Shown piece by piece: positions 33,510 to 44,029 of a DNA stretch of 64,000 nucleotides. Origin of the DNA: Azorinus chamasolen. Lineage: Eukaryota > Mollusca > Bivalvia > Cardiida > Solecurtidae. The number at the start of each line of letters is the position of its first letter. Positions within the stretch are counted from its first letter, which is position 1. A model generated the notes under the pieces. That model saw only the letters and a program-made list of their open reading frames with translations. It did no database searches and had not been told where the DNA came from. A program made the position numbers and the translations under genes. Location: positions 81,458,621-81,522,620 of the forward strand of contig OY755244.1 of NCBI GenBank assembly GCA_963576725.1, read 5' to 3'.

Positions 33510-33548
<39 letters not shown>

Positions 33549-33645
33549 ATGCTGTCTATCGGTGTTTTGGTGGTGGTTGCGTCTTGCATGTGGCTTTGCC
33601 TGCTTGACTTTACTACTTTTCCATTGAGTACATTTGCGATTCTGT

Positions 33646-33705
33646 ATGCTACTTGCAAATCTACTGATGTAAATGATAATTCCATTGATGCTAGTGGCGT
33701 TCTCG
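33646..33705 (+). repeat. Dispersed repeat, right part, after the Penelope-like insertion
   Basis: TGTATGCTACTTGCAAATCT followed by ACTGATGTAAATG matches 56616-56650, continuing the repeat interrupted at 31834. Confidence 0.65.
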
Positions 33706-33737
33706 TATTGTACTATTTGCAAACGCCTTCTTATTAG

Positions 33738-33806
33738 GTCGATTGCTTATGTTTTCGATTGGTTATGTTTTCGATTGGTTATGTTTTCGATTGGTTATGT
33801 TTTCGA
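33738..33806. repeat. 16-bp minisatellite, four units
   Basis: TCGATTGGTTATGTTT is repeated almost perfectly four times. Confidence 0.9.
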
Positions 33807-33849
33807 TGCTTATTGATAACATGTACTATTAGAAATCAATTGTGTTTGA

Positions 33850-34205
33850 TTAAACTTTGCTTTGTACGATCAAATTTATCGTAAGAAATTCGTACGAATA
33901 TTCTGAAAATGGGTGATCCTTCGAAAGCAAAAGTAGAAATGCAAAAAGTGAAAATTGCAGACTCGGTTTGAATGGGTCTGTTCAAAAGTAGAAAATATAA
34001 CAACACTGAGAATGAAGTACGGGGCGACTTATTACGACCGCCACACAAACAATTCACACCTGTTGTTGTGAAGTACAAAGTTCGCAGACATTAAACTGCG
34101 TTTCACTAAGCCTGACTTCGTACGAATTTTTGTACGAATTCTTCAAATTCTTTCGTAACTTTAAGATAGGGTAGAGGCATTCGTAAACTCCAAAAGAAAT
34201 CGTAA
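33850..34205. repeat. Composite of TTCGTACGAA palindromes and a dispersed repeat
   Basis: 33895-34070 is the reverse-complement relative of 62262-62510 (GTCGCCCCGTACTTCATT, ACCGAGTCTGCAATTTTC, GGATCACCC), lacking about 110 bp present in that copy. The flanks on both sides carry CGTACGAAT-type palindromes, suggesting it was carried in or hit by a second element. Confidence 0.55.
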
Positions 34206-34486
34206 GTGTCATGGCGGCCAACTATGTTCGATTCGACCATAAAATTACGGTTAGAACTCCACTCTCTTGTAAATTGACAAGTTTAGTGCGGTCCGACAAG
34301 CCCCAAAGTACACTGCCTTGTTATGGTGCAAGTTTTAGACAATGCCGCAATGGGTGTTTACTGAAGCCAAGACGATGCTATGTATTCGTGATGTCGAAAT
34401 GCTCCCTCGAATCAATATTGGCAGCTAAAATCTTCAATTACAGCATCACATTAATGGGGAAAGAACCTGATGCCATGTTTTATCTA
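34206..34486 (+). other. Open frame of unknown nature beginning ATGGCGGCC
   Basis: A frame starting at 34211 (MAANYVRFDHKITVRTPLSC) continues into the LTR. GTCATGGCGGCCAAC resembles a YY1 site overlapping a start codon, so a broken first exon is possible. The ORF runs on into LTR sequence and resembles no family I know. Nothing stronger can be said. Confidence 0.2.
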
Positions 34487-34680
34487 TGTAGTAGAAATGG
34501 GTTATCCTTTGTGTGCGGTCCGCTTGGGGCCGAATGGTGTACTTCGGGAGCAGGCTGGTGCATGCGCATGGAACTGACGTTCGGCCAAACGTAGATCTCG
34601 TCCCCACTCTGCAGTCTTCTCTTTGTCACTTCTCCTCTCAATGACCGGTGAGTACATTATTAGTGTACGAAATACAATAT
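34487..34680 (+). mobile_element. 5' LTR of a Ty3/Gypsy-like retrotransposon
   Basis: Begins TGTAGTAGAAATGGGTTATC and ends ...GTACGAAATACAATAT. The whole segment recurs in reverse at 61029-61260, which defines both boundaries. A primer-binding site follows immediately. The short length (194 bp) suits small Gypsy LTRs. NRF1-like GCATGCGCA lies inside and may help the LTR promoter. Confidence 0.8.
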
Positions 34681-34698
34681 TGGCGCTGCGAGCGAGGT
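34681..34698 (+). promoter_or_regulatory. Primer-binding site of the Gypsy-like element
   Basis: TGGCGCTGCGAGCGAGG starts at the LTR boundary with the expected TGG, complementary to a tRNA 3' CCA end. The tRNA is not identified. Confidence 0.6.
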
Positions 34699-35234
34699 TA
34701 TTGCGAGAGCAAAAGTGGAATTATTTTCCAATTTTGTTATTGTGTTGCAGGCCATATTGTTTATATTTCGACAATTGAAGTGTAGTTTCAAGTGTAAAGG
34801 GTGCAAACAGTATTGCAATTTTCCGTTACTATTGAACGTATCTTGTGTGAAGCTGTAGTAATATAAAGGAATGTAACGCTATTCACGAATTGTAACGTGA
34901 ACGTTTACACTTGGTGCTAATTATTGTATTAGTGAAAGTAGTGTGTACACTGGTATCAGAGGAGAGAATTGGAGAGATTTAAACTTTTGGAAGCTGGGTA
35001 ATTTGCAGGGACATATCCTATCAAACAGTTAAAGTTTACAGGGAAATGTTTTTGTTCTGACCTAATAGCCCTGTATTACCAGTTAGTTTATCCTCAACCA
35101 TGGACAAAGTGGCAATTAATGTTGATAATGAGAAAAAGTAAATGTCTATTCATTGAGTAGGTCCAGTAATTGCTGGATAAAATCTTAAAATTCGTGCAAA
35201 GACCCCCATAACCAAGCTTAATATTTGTCTCATT
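34699..35234 (+). other. Leader between primer-binding site and gag
   Basis: Untranslated leader of the retrotransposon by position; no motifs recognised. Confidence 0.4.
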
Positions 35235-36600
35235 ATGGGTTTTCCTACAATACCTGAGGTCCTTGAGACTATTGACTTTAGTCACCCTGACGATGAGTTA
35301 GACACTGATGAGGCAAGGGCTGAATCGGTAATTCCATTGACGTTAATGGATGCAATGGAGGTTGCTTGTTCTGCCGTTGACCCTGGAGAAATACAAAGGA
35401 AGGCAATTGAGGCAATTAAAGACGTAGTAGATACATTTGGAAAACATTCAGATCCAGATCGTCAGGAGTCCGGGCTAGACCTAAAATTGCGGAGCCAAAG
35501 TACACGTTTAAGCCAGAACAGATTCCCAGGCCTATGTATAACCTTTATTCAGACCCTGCTATGGGTGCTTGTTGACCCAGTAAGAAATTAATAGAGGAAC
35601 AATTGCCACACATCAGGCCTTATTGAATTGGTTACAAGGTCAGGATCAAATGGGGTGAGGTTAATAGGGGTAGGCAAGAGCCAGGATCTGTACTGCAGCA
35701 ATCCCATAAAATCCATATTCCGAAACTTCTGATCTTTGATTGAAAGTTCAGTTACAAGACTTTTCTAACAGAGTTCAGGAGTTTTTGTGAGCGTCAAGGT
35801 TGGAGGGTGAGGATCGGTTAGATATGTTAATATGATATCTTACTGAAAAGGCAAGTGAATGTTTCACTAACTTGAGAGAGAGACAACTGCATCTTACTTT
35901 TCTGCAAATTCCTCAGGATCTTATGTCTCAGTTTATGTCTGAGGTTCAGAAAGAAGGGGAAGAGTTAGAAGAATTCTCTGACCGGATGTTTGATTTAGGT
36001 TTTAGGGCTTATCCGGAATAGACTGCATCCAGAGCTCGGAGCTTGCTGTTATTAATGGCCCTAATCGTCCTATGTCTGTGTATGGTGCAGTGAATGCTGT
36101 AAAATGGTATCGGTTGAACCATCAGGTGGTTTTTGGTGGCAAAAAAGAGGCGCGCTTTGTGATGTCTGTTGAGGTGGAGGAAAATTAAAAACCGCATGTG
36201 CAGGCTGTCACAAATGTCTCCAAAAGACCCCATAAAACAGGTGGTGCAGAAAAATTGAGCCAAGTCCCAAGACATTTTTCACCTTTGTCTGATCAATAAA
36301 TTAGAATCTCTAGATAAGAAAATGAAAACTTTGATTTCTATAATGCGCAATCTTGCGACTACAAACCCCAAGTTATTCAATACCCCAGGTGATGGTACAA
36401 GAGTGGTTGCTTCCATTGTGGAGATTCGGGACATTTTGCTCGGGAATGTCCGAAGCGTACAATTGTACCAAGCCTAGACGGGTGTCACAAATCCAAGGTA
36501 AGGAGCAACAAGTTCTTTAAACGATTCAGGGTCAGAGGAGGAGGCCGAAATCTGACCCTGGAGAGTATTGGCCAGACTGATGCAAACAGTCAATTGACAG
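35235..36600 (+). pseudogene. Gag polyprotein of Ty3/Gypsy-like retrotransposon, frameshifted
   Basis: The start is intact (MGFPTIPEVLETIDFSHPDD) for about 80 codons. After a frameshift near 35465 it reads PKIAEPKYTFKPEQIPRPMY; then, with further breaks, IHIPKLLIFD, the capsid-like stretch LTEKASECFTNLRERQLHLT and MSEVQKEGEELEEFSDRMFD, and LGFRAYPE. A CCHC zinc knuckle follows at 36408-36449 (CFHCGDSGHFARECP), the nucleic-acid binding motif of nucleocapsid. Domain order leader, capsid, knuckle is normal for Gypsy gag. Multiple stops and shifts make it dead. Confidence 0.75.
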
Positions 36601-36649
36601 GTAAGGAAACTGAGATCAAGTCTCACTGAGCGTGAAACCTTAGACTATG

Positions 36650-37061
36650 TAATAATCTGTCAGCTTAGGTCGAGTTCTATGTTACGGGTTCCTATATCTT
36701 TGAATGGGATAGGGTTGGTCATTGCCCTTTTTAATGAATTGTTTTATACGGTTGACAAAGTATCAAAATATATGTGTCCAACAATTTTTCGAAGTTTGTA
36801 AATGACATCACCGTAAAAAGTCACTCTAGCTTAACAAATAGTGTAAATAAAGTATACTGCGGGGAAGGATTTGGATATGGTTGGTTTCATTGTTGGCCCA
36901 GTTTCTTTAGGTCTGGGTACTCATGTTTCATCAGGGCTAGTGTACGTAGCACCTATTGAAAGTGATTTACTCTGGGTATTAATTATTTGGTGAAAAACGG
37001 TATCAATTTGGATTTGCGGAATTCTACTCTCTTTAGGAAACGAAACTCTGTAACAGACCAA
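36650..37061 (+). pseudogene. Protease region of the Gypsy-like element, truncated by LINE insertion
   Basis: After the knuckle a degraded aspartic-protease region is suggested by APIESDLLWVLIIW in one frame, which reads LLGINYLVKNGINLDLRN-like after one base shift, the usual C-terminal part of retropepsin. The DTG active site is not clearly readable. Sequence stops at 37062, where the LINE 3' tail begins. A small PLE-A-like fragment (36816-36870) interrupts it. Confidence 0.5.
36816..36870 (-). mobile_element. 55-bp fragment resembling Penelope-like A 3' UTR
   Basis: AAAAGTCACTCTAGCTTAAC and AAATAGTGTAAATAAAG are close to 15366-15410 (reverse orientation of subfamily A, the segment just upstream of the closing stem). 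Too short to be certain. Confidence 0.45.
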
Positions 37062-37063
37062 GT

Positions 37064-40000
37064 TTTTTTGTTTTTTTTGGTGAAGTTTTTCAACTTCTTT
37101 TATTATAAATTTTCAACATAGTATATACATTTTAAAACATATATGGTCAGTATAAAAGGGTGTACCATTTCATACTCTGAGTAGACCTAAATACTTATTG
37201 AATCTAATCAAGAATATAGAAAGTCTATTTTTCAACATCAAATAGGAATACATGAATTTAAATTCGTTAACAAATAGTGCGTCTGTATTATATGTATTCT
37301 TTCTCTTATCGCTTATGTAATAGCCCTTATAGATACAAAAGCCTATTAGGTTGAGAACCATGTTCACATCATTAAAACGAGTGTCATTTATTTTATATCC
37401 TAATATGGATGTTTTTAAAGAATATATGTTATTTTCGAATCCGCATGATTTAAAAACATTGAGTAGCTTTTCCCATAAATGAGAGACGGCATTACATTTT
37501 AGAAAAAAATGTTCATCATCTTCTTCAACATTACACATATTGCAGTATGGATCTTTTTCAATTTTCCATTTAAACAAGTTTGATTTTGTGGCTAATATAT
37601 TGTGTATTAATTTGAATTTAAACTGTTTCACGCGATTGTCGATACAAGATTGTTCTAATGATAAATAGAAGCTTTTCCAGTTTATATCTTCTTCTTTTAA
37701 AATTCTATTCCACATATTGTGGATGTATGGTTTTATAAAAGAATTGTTTCGCATTATATTATAGCATTCTTTGTTGATATACTATATCCATCGAAAACAA
37801 GTTTCAGTGCTGTCTTAACCATTGTTGACCGAGACTCTTTTAATTTAAGGGTTCTTTTCCATAATTTTGGAAAAGCTGATTTTATAACGCTGATCTGGCT
37901 GATCCAATTAGATTTATTTTTAAGTTTCCCTAGTATCCTATTTTCATCGATACTACCTGTTTGACCGATAATATCATTTACAAATAAGATGTCTGAGGCA
38001 ATCCAGGTTTTAAAAATGAGAGTTTTTCCTTTAAAGCTGGTGTGTCTGTTGCCCCATAACAATTGCTGCCTGATATAATAAAACTTGAGCGGGAATTTAT
38101 CATAGTCTGACTACATTGATTTGAACTCAAAAAACGTTTTTAAAATATCTGTGTAGAATGGTGTCAGTTTTATATTAGTTTCTGGCAATGCATCTAGAGA
38201 TGTAATGTTCATGTAGAATATAAGAAAGTTTTTTCCAAACTGTTCTAATAATTTCCTGGGAATAATTTTCCAGTTTGAATTATCTTTGTGTAGTAAGGCT
38301 TTTATCCATTTTAATTTGATTGACCTAATAAAACTTTCAACATCGATCATGTTAAGACCTCCATATATGTTTGCACCTATCAGTGTTTTCCTTTTGATTT
38401 TTTCTTTTTTTCCATTCCATAGAAACCCGAATATTAATTTATTTATCTCTTTTATTATTTCTTTTGACACTGGTAATGAGTGGAATAAGTAAACTAGTTT
38501 TGGTATCAATATTGTTTTAATTATAGTGATTCTGCCGTACATTGTGAGACTGCGTCGCTCCCATGTTTGAATAGTTTTTTTGCAATCGCCTAGTAATTTC
38601 TCCCAGTTACAAACATTACATGAATCTTTATCATAACCAAACGTAATTCCAAGAGCTTTTACTTTATCAGAACATTTTATATTACCAATATTTTCAACTG
38701 AGTGTTTTGATCTGCCTATCCAGAGACATTCTGGGTTTTTTTCTTATTTAGCGAGAGACCTGAATATAAACCGAACGTTTCGACAATGTTTAGAGCAATA
38801 TTGGCATCGTGTGAGTTTTTAACAAATAATGAGGTATCATCAGCGAGTTGAGTAAGCTTTAAGCAGTTAATTTGTCCATTATTGGTTTCTATTTTTATAC
38901 CTTTAAACTCTTTTGATTCCTTTAACTTAATCGATACAATTTCTGCCACAAGTATATAGACTAGCGCGCTTAACGAGCATCCTTGTTTTAAGCCCCTTGT
39001 CTGATGTATGAGATCTGACCTCCAGCCATTATTATAGATACATGTGGTGATGTCGCCATAAAGCGTTTCCAACCAGTTAATAAAGGAATGTCCGAACCCA
39101 AATTTCCTAATTACTTTAAACAGAAATGAGTGTTCGACTGTATCGAAAGCCTTCTTAAAATCCAGAAATAATATGGCACCACTTATATCAAGTAAATCTG
39201 CATAGTCTATGACATCCTGAATCTGACGTATGTTATAACCAATGTATCTACCCTTTATATATCCCTGTTGGTCAAGACTTATAATATCCGGTAGAACTTT
39301 CTGTAATCTCTTAGCAAGACATTTTGTACATATTTTATAGTCTATGTTTAGAAGCGAAATAGGACGCCAGTTTTCGAGGTTTTCCGGATCGTCTTTTTTG
39401 TAAATTAAAGATAAAACACTGTGCTTTTGGGAAATAGAGGTGCTTTTTTTGTCATACCCACAATTTAGAGACCTAACGAGTATGCTTCCTTACTTTGACC
39501 AAAATTTCAGATAAAATTCTACCGTTAATCCATCGCTACCTGGTGATTTATTAAGCTTCATTTCTATAAGTGAAGAATAACACTCATTAACAGATAGGTA
39601 ACCCTCACATAGACGTGAGGACTGCTCATTCAAAACAGAGATTTCAATGTTTTCAAGATATTCATCAACGTCATTTACTGTAGCATTCCCAGATGTGTAT
39701 AACTGTCTATAGAAATCGGCCTCAGCTTTTAGAATTTCATATTTATCTGTTAAGAGTTTACCATTTATTTTTAACGAATGTATAGATTTCCTAGACTGTC
39801 TTGATTTCTCCAATCCAAAGAAATACTTAGTGCCTTTTTCTCCCTCGTCAATTAATTGAACCCTAGATATTATCATCGCCCCTCTAGCTTTAAGCGAATA
39901 TATATTTTCTATTTCCTTTTCTAAAAAAGATATTCTTTCACTTATTTCTATTTTCGTATCTTTATGGTCGTCCTTTTGTAAAGCATTTAACTCCTTTTCT

Positions 40001-40950
40001 AATTTGCCTAAATATCTCTTTCTAGCCTTGGCAATCTGTTTTGAGTAAGTAATTACAAATCCCTTTATCTCGAGTTTAAACATCTCCCACATTGTCTGAG
40101 GGTCTGTATATATCGACTGCAGATTTATTTTACATGTGTCTATAAAAGTGTTCATTTTCTTAATAAATAGATCATCGTCTAGCAAGGAGTTGTTAAATTT
40201 CCACGTCCCTGGACCTCTATTTGTTTTAAAACATATCTTGAGCGATATACCCATATGGTCTGTATATTCTATCAATGCAGGTCTGATATCGCAGGAATGT
40301 ATTAATGGTATGATATCTTCGTTTATAAGCCAGTAATCAATTATACTTCGTTCGACACTATTCTTTCGTTTCCAAGTAAACTGTGTAGTAGCGGTGTTTT
40401 TTATTCGCCAAATGTCCTTGAGATTAAGTTCTGATATAATTTTTAACAATGATTAGGAGGATTTACATCTCTTTGGCAGAGGAAACCTATCAACTATGTT
40501 TAAAGCTTCATTGAAATATCCACCAATTATAGTGATACCCAGTGTATTTTCTTTAATTAAAGGGAGCAAACTCTGAAAAAAAGTATCGCGGAGTTTTTCA
40601 TCATTATTAGCATATACGCTTATCATAGTAATATCGTTTGCGTCTATGCTTACATTAAGTAATAGGTATCTACCTTTATCATCTTGTGTTATATTACTAA
40701 CTATTGCATTTAAACTATTATGTATAAGTATAGAAACCCCTCTACTTTTAGTCGTTCCGAAACTATGGAAACATTGCCAGTCTGAAAACTCTGTATTGAT
40801 TTTAACTATCAGTTCTTCATTAAAGTGCGTTTCTTGCAGGTAAACAACCTTTGTTTTTTGCTGTGATAACCATTGCCCTAGCCTATACCGTTTATTTGTA
40901 TCTCTAAGCCCTTGGGCGTTTAGAGATGTAAAATGTACAATGAAATCCTC
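37064..40950 (-). mobile_element. L1/Tx1-like LINE, ORF2 nearly full length, minus strand
   Basis: On the minus strand it contains ORF2 from the endonuclease start to the C-terminal zinc motif, a short 3' UTR and an A-rich tail at 37064-37080. No ORF1 or 5' UTR is present, so the copy is 5' truncated at ORF2. It sits between the protease and RT parts of the Gypsy element. A target duplication is not convincing. Confidence 0.85.
37170..40928 (-). pseudogene. LINE ORF2 (AP-like endonuclease plus reverse transcriptase), broken
   Basis: Endonuclease: IVHFTSLNAQGLRDTNKRYR, VVYLQETHFNEELIVK (catalytic Glu), RGVSILIHN, then GGYFN where GGDFN is expected (Tyr codon at 40516-40518), and SIIDYWLI. A linker coiled-coil segment (LGKLEKELNALQKDD) follows. 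RT: NKSPGSDGLTVEFY, NWRPISLLNIDYKI, motif A LDFKKAFDTVEHSF, motif B TRGLKQGCSLSALVYILVAE, motif C LADDTSLF. C-terminus: GGLNMIDVESFIRSIKLKW and the zinc-like CNMCNVEEDDEHFFLKC. Defects: stops at 40453-40455, 39490-39492 and 38111-38113; frameshifts in the A run near 38740 and near 37754. Otherwise about 1250 codons are alignable, so it is fairly young. The clade is L1/Tx1 by motif style. Confidence 0.85.
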
Positions 40951-41325
40951 TCACATCAGTCATTAACAAGACCTTAACAGTAACCAGATATGCATATGCA
41001 TAGATTTATCAAGTACAGACTGTTTTACACATATTAAGTATGGCCTCCATATAGAAAGATAATAATACAAAGCGCACAATAGAAAGCACGGGTTTACTGT
41101 GCATTGCTGTGTGTAACAACGGCAAACACAATATGTCCGTGGTACCAATATTTATCAATACTACAGTCTACATCAGTAATTCCACTCCAATCTGTTCAGA
41201 GTGAAGACTGTGTGGAATCGATGCACATTCTTACACTTCATTCAGAATACAATAACATAATGTAACTAATCATCAGAATGTCTGAAACTTTACGATTCAT
41301 CATTTTACAGGAGTGACAAACAGTA

Positions 41326-42790
41326 TGGATCCTGATCAGAAGTCAAACTCCAGGCGTTTGATCTGAACCCAAGCCTTTTGCTAATGACAATACTGTTCAG
41401 CGCCAACAACATCCGTTCCTGTCTATCGTAACACAGTGACAGTTTGGATCCAAACTGCTTATTACTGACAGCATTACGTTATATACGATGCACATACAAA
41501 TCATATATACTATTACATACAATTAACATATGTTAAGGAACCACTCGACCACGACAACAATCAATTGGCATACTCAATCCCGATGACGAACAGTATGGAG
41601 TCTGTTTAGATACCAAGTGGTTAGGTGTCTGATCTGACCCCAGACTGTCTAATAACGACGCAGTATCCGACCGATAGGGCCCAGAGTACTGTATCCTAGC
41701 AATGAACATATGCAGCGAGTGTCAGCTTTAAAACAGTTTGGATCTTGATTAAACGCCAAGTTCTTAGGCTCCCGATCTGGGTCCAAACTGCCTACTATCC
41801 CCACCACTATTCCAGCACCAACACATTTCCGTGTATATGCATGCAACGTACATTTGCCTACTAAGCACCGCCGCCATTGTCCTACCCCAAACACATCCAC
41901 AATATACACAAAAAACGCATACATGATCTAATCGCAGACTTAATGAAATAGAAACTAGCAACGACTATACACGAATAGAATATAAAAAGACCCCACGACA
42001 GTCTGAAGTCGTAGTGATTGACACCATGACAAGCAGTCCGGATCCCGATCTGGCCTCAACGTACTAGGCGTCCGATCTGGCTTCAGACTGTCTATTATTG
42101 ACGCCATTGCTTCAGCACAAGCGTATCTCATGTATTTACAGGCACATACATGTTTTAAACCAGCTGTACGTGTATTTCAACAGAATCAGACATTCACAGT
42201 AATTTACTACTGCTCACAAACTACCCTTAATCTCAGTAACAAACAGTTTGGACCCAGACCAGATGCCAGCTTGCTAGGCGTCTGGCCTGAATCCAAATTG
42301 CTTATTATTGACCCCATTGTCTTATCACAGACACAATCTGTGTTCATACAAGCCGCGTACATATATTTAACCTGAGTAATTAACACACTGGATCTTGATT
42401 TGATGCCGACTACAGGCATCCAATGTGGATTCAATGTCTCACTATCAAACCGTTTTAAGCACCAAAGCATTGCCGAGCCCGAAACGTCCAGAAAGCAGAA
42501 TGACAGTATTCCGAAACAGTTGGCAGTTTATACCAAATTGGGTGACAGTGTGTATCCCGATAAGACACTCATTCAACAAGCGTCTGATCTGGCTCCAAAC
42601 TGTGTACCGTCCAACTTACACATACACTATGCAAAAAAACAAACAACATTACTTTTCAGGGTAGTATATGTCTATGAAATAAACTTTGAATCCTTAATAT
42701 ATGAGAGTTATCACAGTCTACTATTGATATCATTCATTCAACACAACCACGTTTCTTAGTAATAAACAGTTTGGATCTTATATCCATTTG
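41326..42790. repeat. Array of hairpin repeats built on CAGTTTGGATC...GATCCAAACTG
   Basis: Nine units lie at about 41326, 41440, 41585, 41727, 42030, 42240, 42385, 42548 and 42765. Each has arms like CAGTTTGGATC and GATCTGGGTCCAAACTG around AGGCGTC-type centres. One unit is collapsed to the perfect palindrome CAGTTTGGATCCAAACTG (41440-41457). Spacers also resemble each other (CAGCACAA...ACACAT...TGTGT, GCGTACATATATT), so the real unit is about 150-300 bp. No coding content. Confidence 0.75.
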
Positions 42791-43094
42791 TATTTGAGTA
42801 CATAGTTCATATGTCTTGTTCATATGTGTGCATGTCACGATTTATCGCCTGTTTTAGGTATAAATCTGAGGCACTAGTTTGCATATACTACTTAGTACAC
42901 GTTCATATACGTGTACTAAACAATATATGCTCATAAGCGTTATATTATTATCATAAACCAATTTGCAAGTGTCCGTATGCCGTTCCAAGATCATCATATA
43001 TTTAAGACGAGATAAACACTTAGAATTCTAGTTTTCGCTGTCCGAATCCGATTCCGTACTCTCCGCGGCATGTTTCCCTTTCTTTGACCGGTCA
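42791..43094. other. No gene or repeat recognised
   Basis: Spacer before the resumed Gypsy pol. Confidence 0.3.
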
Positions 43095-43812
43095 TTGAGT
43101 ATCTCCGCCGGTGTCGGCGGGGAGCGACCAAGTAGCAGACCAGCTAAAGTTCCCACAGTAGCCAAAGTCAGTGTCCTTAAACGTAGGGTTATACCAACAA
43201 ATTCCATGACCCATGTTGAATGTCATGTTGACTCTCCGATAGAGCAATATGTGGTGGAACCATCCACAGAGTTGAAAGTTGTGGTCTCCAAGCCTATACT
43301 CAATACCTTCAAGTCTGTGTACTTAACCTTTCTGACAATTTCGTTACTCTAAAAAGGAACAGAGTAGTTGCACAGGCATATGTTGTGCAAGAGATTAGAC
43401 CTGATCCAGATGAACTTCTGGAGTCCATAGGTGGAGCTTGTTCAATTACAACGGCTAAGCTTCTTAGCGAGGACATATAACCGGAGCATTTGCAGGAACT
43501 GTTTGAAAAATCTTCATATAAGTTATCTTCTTCTGAGAAATCGAAATTTAAAATTTGCTCATTGAGTTTCAGAACGTTTTAGCTCAGTATGAATTTGATT
43601 TAGGTATTTTTACAGAAATCAAATATCATCTCGACACTGGTGATGCCAAACCCATCAAACAGAATATGCGTCGGACTCCTGTTTGCTTTGTGAAAGAGGA
43701 GGAAGCGCATCTGAGGAAGATGTTGGATGGAAGGGTAATTAGGCCGTCCTATTCCGACTGGGCATCTCCTCCTGTTTTGATTAGAAAACGTAATGGAACA
43801 TGCCATTGGATT
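43095..43812 (+). pseudogene. Gypsy-like pol: protease-RT linker and start of reverse transcriptase
   Basis: Encodes KVPTVAKVSVLKRRVIPTNS and YVVEPSTELKVVVSKPILN (linker beyond protease), then, with a shift and a stop, ELLESIGGACSITTAKLLSE, PEHLQELFEKSSYKLSSSEK, YEFDLGIFTEIKYHLDTGDA, KPIKQNMRRTPVCFVKEEEA and VIRPSYSDWASPPVLIRKRN. The last parts are the classic N-terminal RT fingers of Ty3/Gypsy elements. It stops at RKRNGTCHW (43812) where satellite-element sequence begins; RT palm, RNase H, integrase and 3' LTR are missing. Order and strand agree with the gag part at 35-37 kb, so both are probably one element split by later insertions. Confidence 0.75.
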
Positions 43813-43814
43813 GA

Positions 43815-44029
43815 AACTTCACACATAGAAAGATCATGATAATAGGAAGTCTCATGAACAAGACCCATAACTATAGATTCACTAATTTTGGAGTTATGCC
43901 CCTTTGAACTTAAACTTGTGTCAGTCCATATGCGCGTCCGTCCGGTCTTATCCATGAATGGATTGTGAAATCACTTGGCATAAATGTTCCTCTAGACGGT
44001 ACGGCGTGTCGCATGAAAAAAACATATCA
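43815..44029 (+). mobile_element. Left part of the element carrying the 144-bp satellite
   Basis: GGAGTTATGCCCCTTTGAAC, GTCCGTCCGGTCTT and TGGCATAAATGTTCCTC resemble the left portion of the terminal-repeat element at 47036-47495, suggesting the satellite is the expanded inside of such an element. Confidence 0.45.

Larger units (their letters stand above)
31835..33629 (+). mobile_element. Penelope-like element, subfamily A, best-preserved copy
   Basis: The 5' truncation is at codon HVKRYCDKIYEN, within the RT domain. The RT frame is uninterrupted to its stop, followed by a 3' UTR of about 600 bp with the structured RNA (33275-33382), a GT tract (33485-33547) and the canonical terminus CTGCTTGACTTTACTACTTT ending in CCATT. 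Flanks belong to one dispersed repeat whose uninterrupted relative is at 56.4-56.7 kb. No obvious target duplication. Confidence 0.85.

Noticed and set aside
34211..34594. 127-codon frame starting MAANYVRF as a gene
   Set aside because: Its second half reads through the LTR; no homology recognised. Kept only as a low-confidence note.
37040..41000. Target-site duplication for the LINE (AACAGACC versus AACAAGACC)
   Set aside because: The match is too short and imperfect to claim.
41326..42790. CRISPR-like array
   Set aside because: Repeats are diverged hairpins with irregular spacing and related spacers in a eukaryotic repeat context.
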